DNA of 33,167 nt from Chloroflexota bacterium. Lineage in GTDB: Bacteria > Chloroflexota > Anaerolineae > Anaerolineales > Villigracilaceae. The notes below the pieces were generated by a model. The model did not search any database. It saw nothing but the letters and a program-made list of their open reading frames with translations, and was not told where the DNA came from. Shown here piece after piece: positions 15,040 through 22,770 of the stretch; the first letter of the stretch is position 1, and every line of letters begins with the position of its first letter. The translations under genes were made by a program, and so were the position numbers. The DNA lies in NCBI GenBank assembly GCA_024434165.1, contig QMIW01000047.1, positions 1 through 33,167 on the forward strand. The letters are read 5' to 3'.

Positions 15040-16047
15040 TTATGAGTTCGAAACCGGCACGAATTGCAAGTTGTGGATGTCCGCCGGTCGAAAGCGGCGC
15101 ATCGCAGCGGCAAGGCAGCCGCCAGTACATTCCCTGCGCGCTTTGAATCCGCAGGACGAACACGTGGGATAAACGCCCGCGGCGCGAGCATGCCGGGTTT
15201 GTTCGACCAGCCTATCGCGGAGTTCGGAGGCGCTCGACCCCGCCTTCATCTGGACCGAAAACCTGTCTGCCAGCGGGAAGCAGTGGCAGGCGGCGCCGTT
15301 CAGGTCAACATCCAGGATGGGCGAGCATTGATAATTTACCTCCGAGCCAGCCTGCCTGAGCGCGCCAAGTTCTTCTTCGGAAAACATACAGCGGACAAAC
15401 CCGCAGTCGAACTCGAAGCGGATGCCATGCGCCCCGGCGGTCTTCGCAAAGCCCGCGATTCTTCCCGCCACGTGCGGGTAGCGCTTGGGGTGCAGATGAA
15501 TGTTTCCACCGGCGAGGCTTGGGTGAGCCAGTCCCAGCCGGATGATTCGCCGGGAACCGGCTTTTATGATGGACTCCATGATTGGCAGAAGGTCGAAGTT
15601 TGGGGTATGGATGTTGAAACTGACCGCCGCGAGATGTCCAAGCCTTTTCAAGGTCCTGTTGCGCGCCGCGTCCAATTCTTCGCTGCGGGAAACATCCCCT
15701 CCGCCGGCGTTCATGTTTACAAGCAGGGTGCAGTCTTTTTCCGGGAGACCCTCCAGATAAGCGAGCAGGGATTCTTTGAGAAACCCGTGTGTAAATATCA
15801 TCACTTGCATTCCAGCCCGGCGCGCCTCCTCGATCAACTCACGGATTTGCGGGTGAAGGGTTGGTTCCCCTCCGATCATGCGCACGGAGTTGATCCCGGA
15901 ACGTTTCAGATAACCCAGCCTTGCGGAAAAATCCGCGCGGGAGATGAAGCGCTGGTCGTCCGACTGCCTGCCGGACTGCATGAGCCCCGCCGCAAAGCAG
16001 AAGGGGCAGTTCATATTGCAGACCCGGGAAATCACCAGGTTGCTCAT
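15040..16047 (-). CDS. Radical SAM enzyme with SPASM-like C-terminus
   Basis: 335 aa. The cluster motif is at the very N-terminus, ISRVCNMNCPFCFAAG (Cys 10, 14, 17), with no recognition domain in front. VRMIGGEPTLHP is the SAM-contact motif. VNMNAGGGDVSRSEELDAAR and SFNIHTPNF follow in the barrel. C-terminal cysteines (QCSPILDVDLNGAACHCFP, then CSSCGFKARRECTGGC) suggest auxiliary clusters. This is a different subfamily from the two large SPASM proteins beside it. Its ATG overlaps the stop of the PqqD-like gene upstream (ATGA), a typical PqqD-PqqE-like pairing, and it lies 21 nt before the WD40 lipoprotein gene. The more upstream ATG at 16089 is inside the PqqD gene and was rejected. Confidence 0.82.
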   Translation of the reverse strand: MSNLVISRVCNMNCPFCFAAGLMQSGRQSDDQRFISRADFSARLGYLKRSGINSVRMIGGEPTLHPQIRELIEEARRAGMQVMIFTHGFLKESLLAYLEGLPEKDCTLLVNMNAGGGDVSRSEELDAARNRTLKRLGHLAAVSFNIHTPNFDLLPIMESIIKAGSRRIIRLGLAHPSLAGGNIHLHPKRYPHVAGRIAGFAKTAGAHGIRFEFDCGFVRCMFSEEELGALRQAGSEVNYQCSPILDVDLNGAACHCFPLADRFSVQMKAGSSASELRDRLVEQTRHARAAGVYPTCSSCGFKARRECTGGCLAAAMRRFRPADIHNLQFVPVSNS

Positions 16048-16355
16048 GGCGCTGAACCGCCGTCTTCCAGCAAGCCTGCTTCCTGCCATGCGCGCAGGTG
16101 TTGGTTGATTTCCGATGCGGCTTCAATGGGGGCGATGTTGTTCATTGCGCCCAGCAGCCGGGCGCATTGTGACAGCGAAACGCCCATGCACAGCCAGCCC
16201 CAAAGCGCGGCGGCATCCCCCTCCAGCTGCTTTGTGACGCCTTTCTCTTCATCAATAAGCAGCGTGAAATTCGCATCCCGAACCCAGTACAGGTTTCGGG
16301 GTGCGCGTAATCGTATGGAGGGCGTCGTCTGCCCGGGTTGGGATATGTCGCTCAC
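16044..16355 (-). CDS. PqqD-family peptide chaperone (RiPP recognition element)
   Basis: 103 aa, the size of a stand-alone PqqD. Three N-terminal strands (RLRAPRNLYWVRDANFTLLI) carry a DEEKG hairpin. Helices follow: QLEGDAAALWGWLCMGVSLS is the usual aliphatic-Trp helix and turn, then EINQHLRAWQEAGLLED closes the winged fold. PqqD-like proteins bind the leader of a precursor and dock it on a radical SAM enzyme. The gene overlaps both neighbours by 4 nt (ATGA at each end), so it is translated in step with the two radical SAM genes around it. Confidence 0.72.
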   Translation of the reverse strand: MSDISQPGQTTPSIRLRAPRNLYWVRDANFTLLIDEEKGVTKQLEGDAAALWGWLCMGVSLSQCARLLGAMNNIAPIEAASEINQHLRAWQEAGLLEDGGSAP

Positions 16356-17725
16356 GCCATTTCACTTATGTGGTCGGATGACTGGCACGCAAACCGCGTC
16401 ATGGCGGCTTCATCAGCCAGCCATTCGGTTGCCAGGTCGTTTTCGTTCAATCGCCGTAATAGATTGGCGGTCGTCACCAGCCTCGTCTGCATACAGGTAT
16501 CGTCATACCTGCCGTTGGAATGGTTTCCGTTCCGCCGGACGTGACACCCGCCCGCACAGTGGCAGCGGCACAGGCAGTTGATACAGCCCGGTTTATCCCC
16601 GTTGGCAAATGCAAGGATTCCCTGCAAAACGTTTTCGTTAAGGTCGAACTTCCCGGCGCGGACATTTCCCAACCGGAAATCCAGACCCGCCTCCCTCCAC
16701 GTTTTCTCTGGAAGGTAGCAGGCGTCCACCGCACCGTCCGGCGAGACGATGAGCGCATTCCTGCCCACCGGGCAGAGCGTGGTGCGGCATACGGAAACAT
16801 CCGTGGTGGAATGGACCGCCGCAATGCCGTGCGCCTCCAGGATTTGCGCTGAAGCATGAAACTGGCGGGCAAATTCGAGGAGGTCGGGCGGGAGTAAACC
16901 CGTATTGGCGGATTGCGCGGTGGGATGTACGCTCTCGAAGCAGACCGCTTTTGCGAGGAACTCTTCGACGATCCAGCCCGCTATTTCCGTCATGCGGTGC
17001 GCGGTCCTCTGGCTGATGCAGGAACGGATGATCAAATCCGCCGAGCCGGATGAAATGATCTTTGCGTTCCTATAAACGATTGGAAATACGGGCTTGCCGT
17101 TTCTGGCGGGACGCTGGCTTTCCTGAATGTCCGGCGGACCATCCAAGGACAGGATGACGGCGTCGAAGTGGTCCGCCGCCCAGGCGGCGGTCTCTGCATC
17201 GAAGATGCCATTCGTTGTGACTTCAAAATGAACGTCCATTGCCCGTTCTTCCGCTTTCCGCCGGGCATACGCAACTGAAAAATAAACGACCTCGGGTGAA
17301 TGGAACGGTTCGCCCCCAAAGAACTGAACGTCGGCGCGCCCGCCTTTCTCTTCGTCCAGGATGTCGAAATAAGCGTCTATGACCTGTTTCGCCATCGGCA
17401 GGGACATGGCGCTTCCCGCGGACTGACCGGCGATGAAGTCGCAGTATACGCATTGCAGGCTGCACGAACGGGTTGGGATGATTCCCAGAAAAAGCGGGGC
17501 GATTCCACGAACCTGCCGGGCGGCTGGAGGCGCGAACGGAGTTTCCTTCAAGGATTTGTAGAGGGGTTGAATTTGGCGCGGAACGGTTCCCCCGTTTTCC
17601 AGACATCTGCGAAGCGTTTGAGCGGCGCTCTCATTGGTTAATGCGGTTATTCCCTGTAGTGGCGAATAGATCAACACCCTGTCCAATACGGGAATCGCAT
17701 AATACCTGGAGAATGCGGCGTCCAT
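16352..17725 (-). CDS. Radical SAM/SPASM enzyme, first gene of the maturation operon
   Basis: 457 aa. The N-terminal domain has LDRVLIYSPLQGITALTNESA, related to the same region of the gene at 12262. The cluster motif is PTRSCSLQCVYCDFIAG (Cys 88, 92, 95), followed by VQFFGGEPFHS (133-143), TTNGIFDAETA and LSLDGPPDIQESQRPARNG. SPASM-type cysteines cluster near the C-terminus (CPVGRNALIVSPDGAVDACY, then CINCLCRCHCAGGCHVRRNG and a late Cys). It resembles His-Xaa-Ser and anaerobic-sulfatase-type maturases in layout. The ATG lies just downstream of a plausible promoter, with little or no untranslated leader. It is co-directional with seven downstream genes and linked to the next by a 4-nt overlap. 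Confidence 0.85.
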   Translation of the reverse strand: MDAAFSRYYAIPVLDRVLIYSPLQGITALTNESAAQTLRRCLENGGTVPRQIQPLYKSLKETPFAPPAARQVRGIAPLFLGIIPTRSCSLQCVYCDFIAGQSAGSAMSLPMAKQVIDAYFDILDEEKGGRADVQFFGGEPFHSPEVVYFSVAYARRKAEERAMDVHFEVTTNGIFDAETAAWAADHFDAVILSLDGPPDIQESQRPARNGKPVFPIVYRNAKIISSGSADLIIRSCISQRTAHRMTEIAGWIVEEFLAKAVCFESVHPTAQSANTGLLPPDLLEFARQFHASAQILEAHGIAAVHSTTDVSVCRTTLCPVGRNALIVSPDGAVDACYLPEKTWREAGLDFRLGNVRAGKFDLNENVLQGILAFANGDKPGCINCLCRCHCAGGCHVRRNGNHSNGRYDDTCMQTRLVTTANLLRRLNENDLATEWLADEAAMTRFACQSSDHISEMA

Positions 17726-17735
17726 GTCCTTTTAT

Positions 17736-17764
17736 ACGATACCCCCCGGCATTTTCAAAGTCAA
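17736..17764 (-). promoter_or_regulatory. Putative promoter of the radical SAM operon
   Basis: On the minus strand TTGACT (17764-17759) and TATCGT (17741-17736) are 17 nt apart. Transcription would begin within a few nt of the ATG at 17725. An alternative -10, TATAAA, overlaps downstream. The remaining DNA to 17828 shows nothing else. Confidence 0.4.
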
Positions 17765-17828
17765 TCATGATGTTTGTCACTATTCCCCCTTTGCGGCTGA
17801 ATTGCCGTTCCTTCGATGTCCTCGATGT

Positions 17829-18557
17829 TTACGAATATTTCACGACCCTGAACTTCTCTTCGTAACGCGGATTTTCGTCCGTGCTGTCTTCGGTGCGGCG
17901 GGATTTCATCCGTTCGATCAATTTGTTCACGTCCTGCACCTGCGATTTGTGCTGGAGGATGGCTTGCAGTTTGATGTCCCAGTATTCGGTCACGTCAATG
18001 GCGGTATTGGGCTGGCTGGTGAGCGCGCACCAGACTTCGCCCGGCATGTGGGGTTCAAAGCCTTGCGCGATCAGGTCGGGGAAGTAGGCGGGATTGCCCG
18101 CGGCGGGAAAGACCGCATCCAGTACAACCTGACCGCAGGCGCGATGATCGGGGTGGTTGATGCCATAAGCGGCGAAAAGATTCTGCGGGTCGCAGGTGAC
18201 GAGGATATCCGGTTTGTGGCGGCGAATCTCGCGCACAACCTCACGGCGGAGATTCAGATCTGGAATCAGGTAGCCGTCCGGGAGGTCCAGAAAGAGAGGC
18301 GGCTCGGCTCCGATGATTCTGGCGGCTTCGGCTTGTTCGCGGTGGCGGATTCCACACAACGCTTCCGGCGTCATATCTGGATGCGTGCTGGGATTGAACC
18401 CCTTGTCGCCGCAGGTGAGCAATAGGCAGGTGGCTTTGTGCCCGGCGCGAGTCCAGCGGGCGAGCGTTGCGCCGCAGAAGAACTCCGGGTCGTCAGGGTG
18501 CGCGAGAATGACGAGGATGTGTTTGGGGGTTTCCCAGTTTTCAGGCTGCAGGGTCAT
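17829..18557 (-). CDS. PIG-L family deacetylase (LmbE-like)
   Basis: 242 aa. Zinc-dependent N-deacetylase fold. The metal motif AHPDDPEF is near residues 19-26 after the first strand (HILVILAHPDD), with the matching NHPDHRACG further on. LLTCGDKGFNPS and EQAEAARIIGAEPPLFLDLPDG are typical of the LmbE group. Relatives deacetylate GlcNAc-type substrates, including thiol-cofactor precursors and lipid-linked sugars; the substrate here is unknown. The open frame continues upstream to 18686, but that stretch lies in a palindromic repeat and the tail of the neighbouring gene, so ATG 18557 is preferred. It follows the PSP1 gene by 76 nt on the same strand. Confidence 0.82.
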   Translation of the reverse strand: MTLQPENWETPKHILVILAHPDDPEFFCGATLARWTRAGHKATCLLLTCGDKGFNPSTHPDMTPEALCGIRHREQAEAARIIGAEPPLFLDLPDGYLIPDLNLRREVVREIRRHKPDILVTCDPQNLFAAYGINHPDHRACGQVVLDAVFPAAGNPAYFPDLIAQGFEPHMPGEVWCALTSQPNTAIDVTEYWDIKLQAILQHKSQVQDVNKLIERMKSRRTEDSTDENPRYEEKFRVVKYS

Positions 18558-18567
18558 GGCAATGAGA

Positions 18568-18628
18568 TGACATTGCGAACGGGGTGAAGCAATCTCCTTC
18601 TGCGTTTGGGGATCGCTTCGCAATGACA
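18568..18628. repeat. 61-bp imperfect palindrome of interspersed-repeat type
   Basis: TGACATTGCGAA (18568-18579) faces TTCGCAATGACA (18617-18628), 11 of 12 paired. Inside it GAAGCAATCTCC faces GGGGATCGCTTC. Sequences of this TTCGCAATGACA type recur between genes in many bacterial genomes as short mobile palindromes. It fills the gap between the PSP1 and PIG-L genes. Confidence 0.6.
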
Positions 18629-18633
18629 GGATG

Positions 18634-19563
18634 TCAATTCTTCTTCGCCTTGCCGCAGGTACAGCCGCCGTTTTCGTGACGGTCACACGGGGCTTCGGAT
18701 TTGCGGCGCAGGGCTTCGAGTTCGTCCCAGGGTTGGATTTCTTCGCGCAGGAAGGTGTATTGCTGGGGGCGCTCGCCTTCCACTTCGATCAACACCGTGA
18801 CCTTGTCGCTCATCGGCAGGACGTCCACCACCTTGCCTTCGCCCTTGGGCGTGACCACACGCTTGTTGCGTTTGGGCAGGGTCTTGCGGGCTTCCACGTA
18901 CTGCTCGTATTCGTAAATGAGGCAGCAGCGCAGGCGTCCGCACATGCCGGTGATCTCTTCGGGCGTGAGGGAGATGCCTTGTTCCTTCGCCATCTTGATC
19001 GAGATGGGCGAGAACTCGGTCAGGAATTTGGAGCAGCAGCGGGTTTCGATTCCGCAGGCGCCCATGCCGCCAAGGATCTTCGCCACGTCGCGCGGACCGA
19101 TCTGGCGCAGTTCGATGTGTGTGTTGGGATAAATCTCCGCCATGTCCTTGCGCAGGGATTTGAGGTCCACTTTCTCTTCGATATCCGTGCTGAAAAGGAA
19201 GGCGAGGCGCGAGCCGTCGTAGTTGTATTCGGCGGCGACGATCTTGATGGTGTCGAGCAGTCCGAGTTCGGCGGCGCGCGCGCGGCAGGTAATCATGGCT
19301 TCGGTTTGCTTCTGCCGCCAGGATTGTTGGAGCAGTAAATCGCGCGGGGTGGCGCGTCGTTCCACGGACTTCCAGCCGCCGTCGGGCTGGGGCGGGGTCT
19401 CCGCGAGGATTTCCACGACTTCGCCGAGATGACGTCCGCGTGAGGTATCCACGATGACGTGTTCGCCGAGCCGCAGGTCCGGCACGGAGGAGGAGTCGAA
19501 GTGATAGACCTTGCCTACCTTGCTAAAGCGCACACCGATAATGTTCTTGATGTCTGTTTGCAT
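18634..19563 (-). CDS. PSP1 domain protein, RicT/YaaT-like
   Basis: 309 aa. The PSP1 C-terminal domain spans about residues 60-200 (LDTIKIVAAEYNYDGSRLAF, then LRKDMAEIYPNTHIELRQIG, GPRDVAKILGGMGACG). Conserved cysteines follow: CGIETRCCSKFL and GMCGRLRCCLIYE. In Bacillus, RicT (YaaT) forms an iron-sulfur complex with RicA and RicF that affects RNA maturation and development; the Ric partners are not in this window. Unusually the tail adds CDRHENGGCTCGK, three more cysteines. A perfect TATAAT ends 7 nt before the ATG, so the message is probably leaderless. The PIG-L gene follows in the same direction. Confidence 0.85.
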   Translation of the reverse strand: MQTDIKNIIGVRFSKVGKVYHFDSSSVPDLRLGEHVIVDTSRGRHLGEVVEILAETPPQPDGGWKSVERRATPRDLLLQQSWRQKQTEAMITCRARAAELGLLDTIKIVAAEYNYDGSRLAFLFSTDIEEKVDLKSLRKDMAEIYPNTHIELRQIGPRDVAKILGGMGACGIETRCCSKFLTEFSPISIKMAKEQGISLTPEEITGMCGRLRCCLIYEYEQYVEARKTLPKRNKRVVTPKGEGKVVDVLPMSDKVTVLIEVEGERPQQYTFLREEIQPWDELEALRRKSEAPCDRHENGGCTCGKAKKN

Positions 19564-19570
19564 GGGGCGA

Positions 19571-19576
19571 ATTATA
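19571..19576 (-). promoter_or_regulatory. -10 box of the PSP1 gene, leaderless type
   Basis: TATAAT on the minus strand, 7 nt before the ATG at 19563. No -35 resemblance was found. Confidence 0.5.
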
Positions 19577-19593
19577 CCTGATTGGGGGTTGGG

Positions 19594-19632
19594 AGGTTTT
19601 AGGTTGCAGGTTGAAGGTTACAGGTTGCAGGC
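19594..19632. repeat. Degenerate AGGTTGC-type short tandem repeat
   Basis: About five degenerate copies of a 7-9 bp unit built on AGGTT (ggttttaggttgcaggttgaaggttacaggttgcagg read in pieces) lie between two divergent genes. Probably slippage-derived; no function is evident. Confidence 0.55.
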
Positions 19633-19681
19633 GGCGGGAAAATTATCATTGAAGAGCAATTTTTATCCTGGGATGGGTTGT

Positions 19682-19687
19682 TATACT
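19682..19687 (+). promoter_or_regulatory. -10 box of the histidine kinase gene, leaderless type
   Basis: TATACT lies at 19682-19687 with six bases before the ATG at 19694. No ribosome binding site is present, and the -35 region is A/T-rich but not consensus. Confidence 0.45.
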
Positions 19688-19693
19688 TTCTGT

Positions 19694-20905
19694 ATGACCG
19701 ATACTCAAACCCTCGACAAGGTTTCGTTACTGCGCCTGGCATTCAACGGGCTGGCAGACAGCGAACTGGCGGAGATGGCGGAATTGACCGACCTGCGCAC
19801 CTATCCGCCAAACCATGTGCTGTGCCGCGAAGGCGCTTACGAAGAAATCTTTTACATCCTTGCCGAGGGCAGCGCCCAGATCAGCAAAAAGATCGGCGAA
19901 GGGGAAGGCGAACTGATTCTGCGTACGGTCGGCAAGGGCGACCTAATCGGCGAGATGGCGCTCATCCAAAACGCGCCGCGCGCCGCCACTGTGCGTACGC
20001 TCACAGAATGCCGCGTGCTGGAAATGGAGAAACAGGATTTCGAAGCCACCCTCCAGCGCAGTCCGCGCATTGCGCTCGACATCATCCGCATCACGCTCGA
20101 CCGCCTGCGCGCCAACGACCGGGCGATGATCGCCGAACTGCAAAAGTCCAACCGGGTTTTGCGCCAGCTCGACCGCAACAAGATGGAGTTCATTCAAGTC
20201 GCCGCGCACGAACTCCGCACCCCGCTGACCGTGCTGAAGGGCTACGCCAACCTGCTCTGCGCCTCCAACGAAGTGAAGGCAAACCCCGCCCTGGTCGAGG
20301 TTCTGGACGGCATCCTCAAACGCACGGAACGCATGCACGGCGTGGTCAACACCATGCTGGATGTGAGCCGCATTGACAACGAAACCCTGAAGTTGACTCC
20401 CGCGCCGGTGCTCCTCAAACAACTGATTGCGGATACGCTCAACGAGTTTGCCAAAGCCGCCTCAAAACGGACCCTGCAGCTGGTCTACGTGCCCGAAGCG
20501 GATCAATCCATCATCCAGGGCGATCCGACCCTCATCCACAAGGCATTGCAGCAGTTGATCGTCAACGCGATCAAATACACGCCCGACGGCGGGACCGTGA
20601 CCGTCTCCACGCATACGGTGAAGATGGAAGACGGCAGACCCGCGGTCGAGGTGCGTGTGACCGATACGGGCATCGGCTTGGATAAAGAACATCACGAGCT
20701 GGTTTTCGAGAAGTTCTACCAGGCGGGGTCGGTGAGCATCCACTCCTCCGGCGCCACCACGTTCAAAGGCGGCGGACCGGGTTTGGGGCTGGCGATTGTG
20801 CGCGGTGTGGCGCAGGCGCATGGGGGCAAAGCCTGGGTGGAAAGCAGGGGACACGATGAAGTGAACCTCCCCGGCTGTACGTTTTATTTGCAGCTGCCCA
20901 TTTAA
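19694..20905 (+). CDS. Soluble histidine kinase with N-terminal cyclic-nucleotide-binding-like domain
   Basis: 403 aa. Residues ~15-135 form a CNMP-binding fold: LAEGSAQISKK, GEMALIQNAPRAATVRTLTE (phosphate-binding cassette region with an Arg) and the exit helix. A short coiled-coil leads to the HisKA domain with FIQVAAHELRTPLTV (phospho-acceptor His 172). The ATPase domain has the N-box QQLIVNAIKYTPDGG, G1 VTDTGIGLD, an F-box and G2 KGGGPGLGLAIVRG. There is no membrane segment, so it senses inside the cell, perhaps cAMP or a similar ligand. No response regulator gene is adjacent; a lone receiver protein at 28177 is a conceivable but unproven partner. The frame is open upstream to 19511, but ATG 19694 is placed correctly after the -10 box. 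Confidence 0.87.
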   Translation: MTDTQTLDKVSLLRLAFNGLADSELAEMAELTDLRTYPPNHVLCREGAYEEIFYILAEGSAQISKKIGEGEGELILRTVGKGDLIGEMALIQNAPRAATVRTLTECRVLEMEKQDFEATLQRSPRIALDIIRITLDRLRANDRAMIAELQKSNRVLRQLDRNKMEFIQVAAHELRTPLTVLKGYANLLCASNEVKANPALVEVLDGILKRTERMHGVVNTMLDVSRIDNETLKLTPAPVLLKQLIADTLNEFAKAASKRTLQLVYVPEADQSIIQGDPTLIHKALQQLIVNAIKYTPDGGTVTVSTHTVKMEDGRPAVEVRVTDTGIGLDKEHHELVFEKFYQAGSVSIHSSGATTFKGGGPGLGLAIVRGVAQAHGGKAWVESRGHDEVNLPGCTFYLQLPI

Positions 20906-20977
20906 CGCACCCGAAAAATAATGCTCCAGCCGCCGGGGGTAACTAACCCACATTGCCGTCTTGATTTCAAAAGCGTT

Positions 20978-21056
20978 CCCTCACCCCAATCGCGGCGATT
21001 TTTTTACCGGGACGGCTTCCCTCTCTCCCGTTGGGAGAGGGCAGGGCGAGGGTTTT
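20978..21056. repeat. Palindromic interspersed repeat (CCCTCACCCC ... GGGCGAGGG type)
   Basis: An outer CCCTCACCCC (20978-20987) and inner CTCTCCC/GGGAGAG hairpin (21023-21029 and 21033-21039) are followed by GGGCGAGGGTTTTT. It sits between convergent genes (20905 and 21103) and may double as a terminator for the histidine kinase message. Such elements are common between genes in many bacterial genomes. The flanks show nothing else. Confidence 0.6.
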
Positions 21057-21102
21057 TGACGGAAAACTACAGGTACTGTTTGAAGGCAGCAACTTGAGTT
21101 AA

Positions 21103-22515
21103 CTACGTGTTCAGCGGCGGCTTCGTCCCATCGGGAATCGGCGAGACGTAATTGACAGCGGCGCGCCTTCGTTCAAATTCCTCCCTGGCTCGGGTGCGCA
21201 ATTCCGTGTTTTTCATAAATTCGAGCGCGCTGAGCGCCATGACCTTCCCGGCGTACAACATTCCGCGCTGACCGATGCCCATTTTGCCCTGCGCCACGAT
21301 CTGCCAGGAGTGACCGGGCGAGCCAAGCGCCCAACAGGCGGTGAAGATCTGACCGGTTGGCGCAGCCCAGGATACGTCGCCGACATCGGTGGAGCCGGGT
21401 TGAACGACCTCGGATTTGAAGGGCGGAAGAATCTCTTCGAACAGGACTTGTTTTTTCAATTCGGCAACGGCTTTCGAATCCAGCCCGTAAACGGGCGCGC
21501 TGGTTTCGAGGCTCTCCGCCGGAATGGATTTGGAAAGTTCGCGCGCGAAGGCATGCTCCTCCCCGCTGAATTTGGGCGCGCCGACTTCCTCCAGTTTGGC
21601 TTGCAGGACTTCGTTGATGGTCTCGTTGAGGAGCATGTTGGACATGCCCGAGATGACCTGAATTTCCACCTCGGTGCCGGTCATCAAGGCGGCGCCTTTG
21701 GCGATGTCTTTGACGCGTTCGAAGAGGGCATTCAACTGGTCGGTGCGCGGGGCGCGCACGCTGTAAAGCGACTCGGCAAAATCGGGGACGACGTTCGGGG
21801 CGACTCCGCCTTTGGTGATGACGTAATGGACGCGCGCATCGGGGATCATGTGCTCGCGCAGATAGTTGACGCCCACGTTCATCAACTCGACCGCATCGAG
21901 CGCGCTGCGACCGTTGAACGGGTCCATCGCGGCGTGAGCGCTCCTGCCCCGAAAGCGGAAGACGACGCGGTAATTGGCAAGGAAGTTGGTGTAAAGCGTG
22001 CCGTTGAACGTATCGGGATGCCAGGTGAGACAGATGTCCACATCGTTGAAGAGCCCGGCTTTCGCCATGAATGCCTTGCCTGCGCCGCCTTCCTCGGCGG
22101 GACAACCGTAATAGCGGATCGTGCCCTTGACTTCGCCCGCATCCATCGCCTGCTTGACCGCCATCACCGACGCCAGCCCGGCGACCCCCAGCAGGTTGTG
22201 ACCGCAGCCATGACCCGGCGCGCCGTTCTCCAGCGGTTTGCGGTATGGCACACAATCCTGGCTGAGACCGGGCAATGCGTCGAATTCGCCGAGGATGCCG
22301 ATGACGGGTCCCGCGCCGTTGCTGTAACTGGCAACGAATGCGGTGGGAATCTCCGCCGCGCCGCGTTCGAGCGTAAACCCGGCTTCCTCCAGCGCATCTT
22401 CCAATGCCTTGCTGGAATTGAACTCCTTGTACCCCAGTTCGGCATACCCCCAGATCTCATTGCTCAACTCGACGAACAACGAACGGTTGGACTCGATCCA
22501 TTGTGTGAGGTCCAT
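21103..22515 (-). CDS. M20-family amidohydrolase, AbgB-like
   Basis: 470 aa. Resembles subunit B of p-aminobenzoyl-glutamate hydrolase: NEIWGYAELGYKEF near the start, then ILGEFDALPGLS, GHGCGHNLLGVA, YYGCPAEEGGAGKAFM and a late GSTDVGDVSWAAPTGQ. The order matches zinc-dependent M20 peptidases that cleave p-aminobenzoyl-glutamate or related amides. No AbgA-like partner is next to it. GGAGGA lies directly against the ATG at 22521 and 6 nt before the ATG at 22515, so the latter is the better start. The upstream small gene ends 27 nt earlier, so the two are likely one operon. Confidence 0.86.
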   Translation of the reverse strand: MDLTQWIESNRSLFVELSNEIWGYAELGYKEFNSSKALEDALEEAGFTLERGAAEIPTAFVASYSNGAGPVIGILGEFDALPGLSQDCVPYRKPLENGAPGHGCGHNLLGVAGLASVMAVKQAMDAGEVKGTIRYYGCPAEEGGAGKAFMAKAGLFNDVDICLTWHPDTFNGTLYTNFLANYRVVFRFRGRSAHAAMDPFNGRSALDAVELMNVGVNYLREHMIPDARVHYVITKGGVAPNVVPDFAESLYSVRAPRTDQLNALFERVKDIAKGAALMTGTEVEIQVISGMSNMLLNETINEVLQAKLEEVGAPKFSGEEHAFARELSKSIPAESLETSAPVYGLDSKAVAELKKQVLFEEILPPFKSEVVQPGSTDVGDVSWAAPTGQIFTACWALGSPGHSWQIVAQGKMGIGQRGMLYAGKVMALSALEFMKNTELRTRAREEFERRRAAVNYVSPIPDGTKPPLNT

Positions 22516-22542
22516 GTTCATTCCTCCAGCCGGGAGCCGGTC

Positions 22543-22770
22543 TCAATTCCAGCCGCCGGTGCGGGTGCGGTTTCGAATCTCGTCCTGCAGGGCGGCGAGC
22601 ATTTCCATATAAGAGTCACGGCTGGCGGTGCTTGCCTTGTCCGCCTGGTCTTCGAGCCGCGCCAGCAGGTACACGATCCACGAAAGCCAGGTGCGCGGAG
22701 CGCTTTGCGCCTTTGCGATCTCCTGCGCCGCTTCATCGAGAATTTCACGGAGGGCATCTTCTTTACTCAT
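22543..22770 (-). CDS. Small helical protein of unknown function
   Basis: 75 aa. Starts MSKEDALREILDEAAQEIAK, with AGGAG 7 nt before the ATG. Predicted to be nearly all helix, with an amphipathic central stretch (TWLSWIVYLLARLEDQADKA) containing two Trp. It has no signal peptide and no cysteine. The family is not recognised. The frame is open further upstream (to 22842), but the strong ribosome site selects 22770. It precedes the AbgB-like gene in the same direction and is probably co-transcribed with it. Confidence 0.6.
   Translation of the reverse strand: MSKEDALREILDEAAQEIAKAQSAPRTWLSWIVYLLARLEDQADKASTASRDSYMEMLAALQDEIRNRTRTGGWN

Noticed and set aside
15064-16581. 505-codon open frame on the plus strand
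   Set aside because: Antisense to two radical SAM genes and the PqqD gene, whose motifs are unambiguous.
18558-18686. N-terminal extension of the PIG-L protein
   Set aside because: The extra codons fall in a palindromic repeat and the end of the PSP1 gene; the deacetylase fold begins normally at 18557.
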